Position numbers and translations under genes: made by a program | The notes under the pieces: generated by a model | Seen by the model: the letters and a program-made list of their open reading frames with translations, nothing else | What the model was told of the DNA's origin: nothing | Database searches by the model: none | Source: Dysidea avara | Lineage: Eukaryota; Porifera; Demospongiae; Dictyoceratida; Dysideidae | DNA: 64,000 nucleotides | Reading direction: 5' to 3' | NCBI RefSeq assembly: GCF_963678975.1 | Contig: NC_089274.1 | Span: 48,948,075-49,012,074, forward strand | In this document: in pieces, positions 59,601 to 64,000 of the stretch | Position numbering within the stretch: the stretch's first letter is position 1 | Layout: every line of letters starts with the position of its first letter

Positions 59601-59736
59601 CTAGTGTCACTACCAGTTAGTTCATAACCAGTGTTACATGTGAAACTACAAGTGTCTTCATAAGAAAATAGTGAATCATTTGTCAGTGAACATAATATCC
59701 TCCCATTTAATGGATTAAATAAATCTGGACAATTCA
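56690..59736 (-). CDS. Sushi-domain single-pass membrane protein with tyrosine-rich tail (3' part)
   Basis: Two exons on minus: 59736-59467 (270 nt, phase 1 at both ends) and 57096-56690 (stop TAA at 56690-56692). The first encodes a six-cysteine, selectin-type sushi/CCP domain (NCPDLFNPLNG ... GYELTGSDTRTC ... GSWSGSDVVC) and a Ser-rich juxtamembrane piece. The second starts with a glycine-rich stretch and one long hydrophobic helix (GGLFLLFIIALLLIVIIVLL), then RNTK and a cytoplasmic tail of about 95 residues. The tail has NPSY, DYEEI, NPAF, GYVI, DYTR and NTYDYSYV, which suggests tyrosine phosphorylation and adaptor or SH2 binding; that is inference. Upstream exons, including the signal peptide and any further domains, were not found before the window's end. 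Convergent with the transporter, 514 bp between stops. Confidence 0.78.
57182..57843. mobile_element. Long foldback element, ~660 bp
   Basis: The ends tatagcggc and gccgctata are inverted, and the two halves pair over roughly 320 nt each (for example gtgcactttttcataaa with its complement at about 57800, and aataggtgatttca with its complement). The centre lies near 57480-57520. No coding capacity. Inside the intron of the sushi membrane protein. Confidence 0.85.
57850..59460. other. Intron of the sushi membrane protein; no further exon recognised
   Basis: AT-rich. One TGACTGCTCTATTAGAGTA motif at 58593. The minus frames 58649-58906 and 58818-59069 have no cysteine or domain pattern. Confidence 0.4.
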
Positions 59737-60344
59737 CTGTGAGACAGATACATTTTTATAATGAGTGTGTAGTGTGTATGTCCACATGGTAGCTAAGCCT
59801 GGAAATACTTCCCATGTGTTGGTGTTAGGTTGTGTCCCCTATCTGTGACAGATAAGGTCTGGGCAGGGGTCCCCTCAGGTGGAATTTGCAATCCCCACAT
59901 AATGTGCATATATAGGTGTGAAACTACTTTACCGAGTCATACTGACATAGGGATATCCCTGCAGGATGCCATCTTTGTCAATGGCATACCTTGTTGTATG
60001 CTGGCACTTGTATGCTAGTGGAAGAGTTTGAATATTGTGTGTTATGCCCATCGGTTTGTTTGTACTGTGGAGAGAAAGTAGATCTCCTAGTTACTGAACT
60101 CAACAACTGGTGTGAAAGTCTGCATCTCCCCATGCATAATGAGTATGCCAGACTGAAGCTGGAATTTCCTGGATAGCCTCTTTTATACTGACCTCCAAGA
60201 TACATTGTTTTAAAAAATATTAAAACTTTGTTATGAATGCACACGCAATCTGTGACCAGATTTTGCAAAACTGATCCAAATCGCACATCAGGCAAAATGA
60301 AACTGACTCCACCAGTGGATAGCTATACTATCATCATACAGTGA

Positions 60345-60670
60345 TCATGGAGGTTTGGGTTTCTCTGGCCAAAAATATCACCCAAAACCAGCTTCACAAT
60401 ACCATGCTGGTGCCTTGGCAGTATTGGTTAGGTACGTATAACCAAGCCCAAAAGTGCCTCCCTTATGATCCTAAAGCTCGTTATGAAATTTTAAAATTAT
60501 TTTATTTAATGGAATTTTCTACTGACTAAATGATGCCTTCAGGCAAGCATAACTAGATAACGGCTAAAGCTACTGGCTCACTGTTCAACATCACTTTGTC
60601 CTGAGATGTGCTTTTTGGCATACCACAATATGTGTAATGCACGCATCATGGACTTACCTAGCTTTGTCCT
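60345..60670 (+). repeat. Dispersed repeat family R1, copy 3 (longest)
   Basis: Runs from ggtttgggtttctctggcc through accagcttcacaat and ccttggcagtattggtta to a section ending atgcacgcatcatggac. Defines the family best. Confidence 0.7.
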
Positions 60671-60974
60671 CCTTTGTGCCCCATTTCCTTTAGCCCAAGG
60701 TGTTGATTCACAGTAGCGCAATGTATGGCCCTACATTTGTAAATGGGAATTGTCCATGTTTTATGTGGTGACTGAATTGATTTCAGAATACTGTTCTTTG
60801 TTTTTAATGCTGTGTAATATGAGCTGAACATAGCTGAAAGTGAAGAGTAATGGTCATTTCACTTTAGAGTCAGTAATTGATAGCTGGCCTGGGGCACGCA
60901 TTCAGATGAAAACATTTACTCTGGTGCCATCCTTTCTTTTGATGCAATATGTGCACGTTCACTAGTCATAATAA

Positions 60975-61140
60975 TAGTAAAAAACAAGTATATATTAAGG
61001 AAAAATTAGGAATTTTAAGTTCAATTAGAGATCATAGAAAAAGTAGGGAAACAAGGGAGGTCACCTACATCTGCAGATATACTAGCAAACATTTAATCCC
61101 TAATTTAGTCACGGTTTTTAAATCAAACTTAAAATTCTTA
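60975..61140. repeat. MITE family R2, partial copy
   Basis: aaaaattaggaattttaag, then agagatcatagaaaaagtag and acatttaatccctaattt. Its right end (aacttaaaattcttaatt) mirrors the left end. Confidence 0.65.
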
Positions 61141-62140
61141 ATTATCCCTTATACTTGTACTATTGGTTTTGACCTTCGGCATTACTTAAGGCTGGTTTTA
61201 AGATCATTTCTGGGTGGTGTGGTGATTTTGGCGATTTCTGGCCTTGTGGAGGATCTGACTTGGCAAAAATCAATGGTGCATGTACTGGTGGATGGCCTGA
61301 TATGGTTGGCCAGACATTTTCTGTGTCAATTTACTGCTTATCAACCACTAAGAAGCCAGGACAGCCCTGTAATTCCCTGTCTGGACTTTAATTGTGGTCT
61401 ACCTCCATTTTGAAGTCCATCTCTTGCCTGCCCCACCATCCCCACCCTCCTCCACCCCTTTGTGATTGACACTCGTGATACTACTTCGCTCATACAACTG
61501 CTCAGATTTTCTATCTTATTTGACAGGAAACTCTATAAGCAGCTACAAAGTACTGGAACTGGTCTGAAAGGTAATAAATTGATCCATTTCTTGTGCAAAT
61601 TTCAAACACGTGCTTACTACTCTTGGCAAGTTATACTAACTTGACTCCTTTAAAAAAATGTTTAGAGGGTGTATTTTGAAACTTCTACTGTGCGATTTGG
61701 ATTGTTTTTCCAAAATATAGTCACAAAGAGTTGCATTATAACATGTCTTTCTAAACAGTTCTCTGTCCTTTTCTATTTCCTTATAACAAAATTTTTGCTG
61801 GAATCAAGTCCTACAAATTCACCACTGCCACTTGCCAACTATACAACAGAAGCGATCTAATGTACAAATTACAAATACGAGGATCAAAGCTATGTAATCT
61901 ATGTATTAAATGGACTTAAGTCACACTCCAAAAACTTAAATACCTATAATTTTCATTCATTTGAAGAGCTCAATCCTAACATACATTCACATCAGTAGCC
62001 TCTACCAGCATGGAAAACTTTTGATCCTTCTTTATCCAAAGCACCCCTCTCCTCTTCCATAATCCACCTCTGATTTTGCTTACATGGTAATTTTTTAATT
62101 TTAAGTATGCAAAGAATGACACAGGTAATTACGTCCATAA
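61141..62140. other. No gene seen
   Basis: The plus open frame that crosses this boundary (60949-61413) begins inside the R2 repeat and shows no recognisable domain. Nothing else is supported. Confidence 0.4.
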
Positions 62141-62254
62141 AACATGCATTGTATGAACTGTGGTATGCCAAAGGGCACCTGTTGCTGTTGTGCTCAAGAA
62201 GTGATGTCGAATAGTAAAACAATCAAGCTGGCAGCCTTAGCCATTATCTGTCTG

Positions 62255-62460
62255 AAGGTATCAATCAGTCTGTCAGTCAGTCAGTCAGTCAGTCAGCAGA
62301 ACATTCCTTTTAAATTCTGTAGCAGCTTATTGGAAGCTTTTAAAGTCATACTAGTGAAGGGACTTTTGGGTTTGGTTATACCTAACCAATACTTCCAAGG
62401 AGCCATGAAAGTATTGTGATATTTTTGGCCAGAAAACCCAAACCTTCATGATCCAGAACT
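62255..62460 (-). repeat. Dispersed repeat family R1, copy 4 (inverted)
   Basis: Starts with (cagt)n at 62272-62296, the complement of the TGAC run of other copies, and ends with tatttttggccagaaaaccc, the complement of the family's start. Confidence 0.65.
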
Positions 62461-62692
62461 ACCATACTGTACAATACTATTGTACCATATGATAAACCTG
62501 CAAATAGTAGCAATACCTATATTATACTGGAAGGATCCACCACTAACATTATTCCTCCACCAACAAGTAAATAAATTGTTGCCAAATGCAATATAGTCAG
62601 TGATACATCCTAGACTAGATATCCAAGATCGCATAATGATCTTCACAAAGTGGTATGTACACCAGTAGAATTACATGAGATATTACCATTAT

Positions 62693-63150
62693 CAGTGCTG
62701 GGGGTAACACGTTACTTATGTAACGAGTTATGTAATATTATTACTTTTGTGGTAACTAAGTAATATAACGAAATATGCTATAAAAACTAGTACTATAACT
62801 CAAGTTACTTTACTTACAAATGTAACGTGTTACCTAAGTAATGGAGTTACTGTAATGAATCTAATATTATTATATAAGAATACAAGTGATGAAGTTACTG
62901 ATCTTGTTACTAATCCACTGAGTAACACCTAGCCACAACAAAGTAACAAATTGAATTAATGAATGAATTTCTTTCTCTTGAATACAATTATAACCAAGAT
63001 TTTAACAACGCAATCATATCACGTGATAAGGTGACCCAAAGTAAAATAATATGTAATAGTATTATAGTTACTTTATTCTATGGGTAATATTTTAACTGTA
63101 TCTAAATAGTTTTAGTTGCAAGTAACAGCAATATGTAATGAGTTACAATG
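62693..63150. mobile_element. hAT-like element, damaged right end
   Basis: Left end cagtgctgggggtaacacg and interior as in 63326-63793 and 7402-7908. The right terminal repeat is not recognisable near 63150, so no target duplication can be read. Confidence 0.75.
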
Positions 63151-63169
63151 CACTTAACTAAGTGGATAA

Positions 63170-63880
63170 GTAAAAGGAAAAATAATTAGTTTGATTAGGG
63201 ATCAAAGAAATAAAAGGTAGCAAGACAAGGGGGGGTAGCCTACACCTGAAGATAGACTAGAAAACATTTAATCCCTACTTCAGTCTATACCGTGACTGAA
63301 TTAGGGATTAAATATCCTCTAGTATCAGTGTTGGGGTAACACGTTACTTATGTAACGAGTTACATAATATTATTACTTTTTGCGGTAACTAAGTATATGC
63401 TATAAAAGCTAGTAATATAACTCAAGTTACTTTACTTACAAATGTAATGTGTTACCTAAGTAATGGAGTTACTGTAACAAATCTAATATTATTACTACAA
63501 GTAACAAAGTCACTGAGTAACGCCTAGAAGTAACGAATTAACGAACAAATTTCTTTTTCTTGAATACAATTATAACCAAGATTTTAACAATGCAATCGTG
63601 TCATGTGATAAGGTGCATGGTAGTTGCACATGTGACAGTTTAAGGCTGTGGACACAAAGAAATATAATATGTAATATAATTATATAGTTACTTTATTTTA
63701 TGGGTAATGTGTAACTGTAACTAAATAGTTTTAGTTGCAAGTAATATGTAATATGTAATGAAGTACTTTTAAAAAGTAATTGCCTTAACACTGACTAGTA
63801 TATCTACAAGTGTAGGCAACCTTCCTTGTTTCATTACTTTTTATTCCTAATTTTCCTTCTCCTTGTTTGTATACCTTTTT
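63170..63880. repeat. MITE family R2, interrupted copy
   Basis: Left part 63170-63325 and right part 63794-63880 together match 48520-48785. They are separated by a hAT-like element. Confidence 0.75.
63326..63793. mobile_element. hAT-like element nested in R2
   Basis: Ends cagtgttggggtaac and ggcaat-complement ending ttaacactg. Flanking duplication tctagtat (63318-63325) against actagtat (63794-63801), 7 of 8 matching. 468 bp, no transposase. Confidence 0.87.
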
Positions 63881-64000
63881 TATAACATTATTACTACTGG
63901 TGAACCCGTGCATACCACATTTAAAGACAAAATGGTACCAGGCTTCTTGTTTTCATCTGAACACACATCCCAACTAAACACTTTATTTTTTGAAGGACCT

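Noticed and set aside
60949-61413. 154-codon open frame on plus
   Set aside because: It starts inside the R2 MITE, has no domain or splice context, and its composition does not look selected.
62144-62260. Cysteine-rich start (MHCMNCGMPKGTCCCC) that might be a first exon with a donor at gtatca
   Set aside because: It is short and runs into the R1 repeat's (cagt)n; no following exon was found.

Overview
The window is animal nuclear DNA, AT-rich and crowded with repeats. It most likely comes from an early-branching invertebrate, and a demosponge is my best guess. That guess is inference, resting on short GT-AG introns, dense CR1/L2-like LINE, BEL/Pao, hAT-like and hairpin (MITE-like) repeats, and a mix of conserved eukaryotic genes with lineage-specific cysteine-rich secreted proteins. 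Nothing in it looks bacterial or organellar.

Host genes. (1) Two copies of a secreted protein gene, both on +, combine cysteine-rich modules with a C-terminal domain resembling the end of inter-alpha-trypsin inhibitor heavy chains (ITIH). Copy B (34470-38276) appears complete: six exons, a TATA box, a signal peptide, 412 codons. Copy A is decayed: two module exons at 1782-2283, and a 3' part at 15568-17189 with a truncated module, a lost cysteine and a 10-bp deletion. (2) A 19-exon MFSD11/UNC93-like transporter (43883-56175, +) whose exons join in frame to 470 residues. (3) On -, convergent with it, the 3' end of a single-pass membrane protein (56690-59736): a selectin-type sushi domain, a transmembrane helix and a tyrosine-rich tail. 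Its 5' exons were not found.

Layout. 1-860: broken BEL/Pao pol. 860-2330: module exons of copy A and small repeats. 2401-3370: a 484-bp unit containing a long hairpin, present twice. 3370-8540: a ~31-bp-monomer satellite plus flank, duplicated, with a hAT-like insertion in the second copy. 8640-14380: two LINEs on -, with nested insertions. 14780-17470: a SINE, then the 3' part of copy A. 18720-20370: a split repeat. 20370-24340: a LINE on -. 24386-25975: a gag-like scrap and a LINE on +. 26200-33800: SINEs, an inverted SINE pair, a segmental duplication and LINE tails. 34342-38276: copy B. 38400-43350: MITEs and LINE scraps. 43883-56175: transporter. 56690-59736: membrane protein, with a 660-bp foldback element in its intron. 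60340-64000: nested MITEs and hAT-like elements.

The paralogous copies serve as internal controls: at least two transposon insertions (7402-7908 and 38424-38635) can be read against an empty site in the sister copy inside this same window. All calls come from reading the sequence. No alignment, splice prediction or database search was run.
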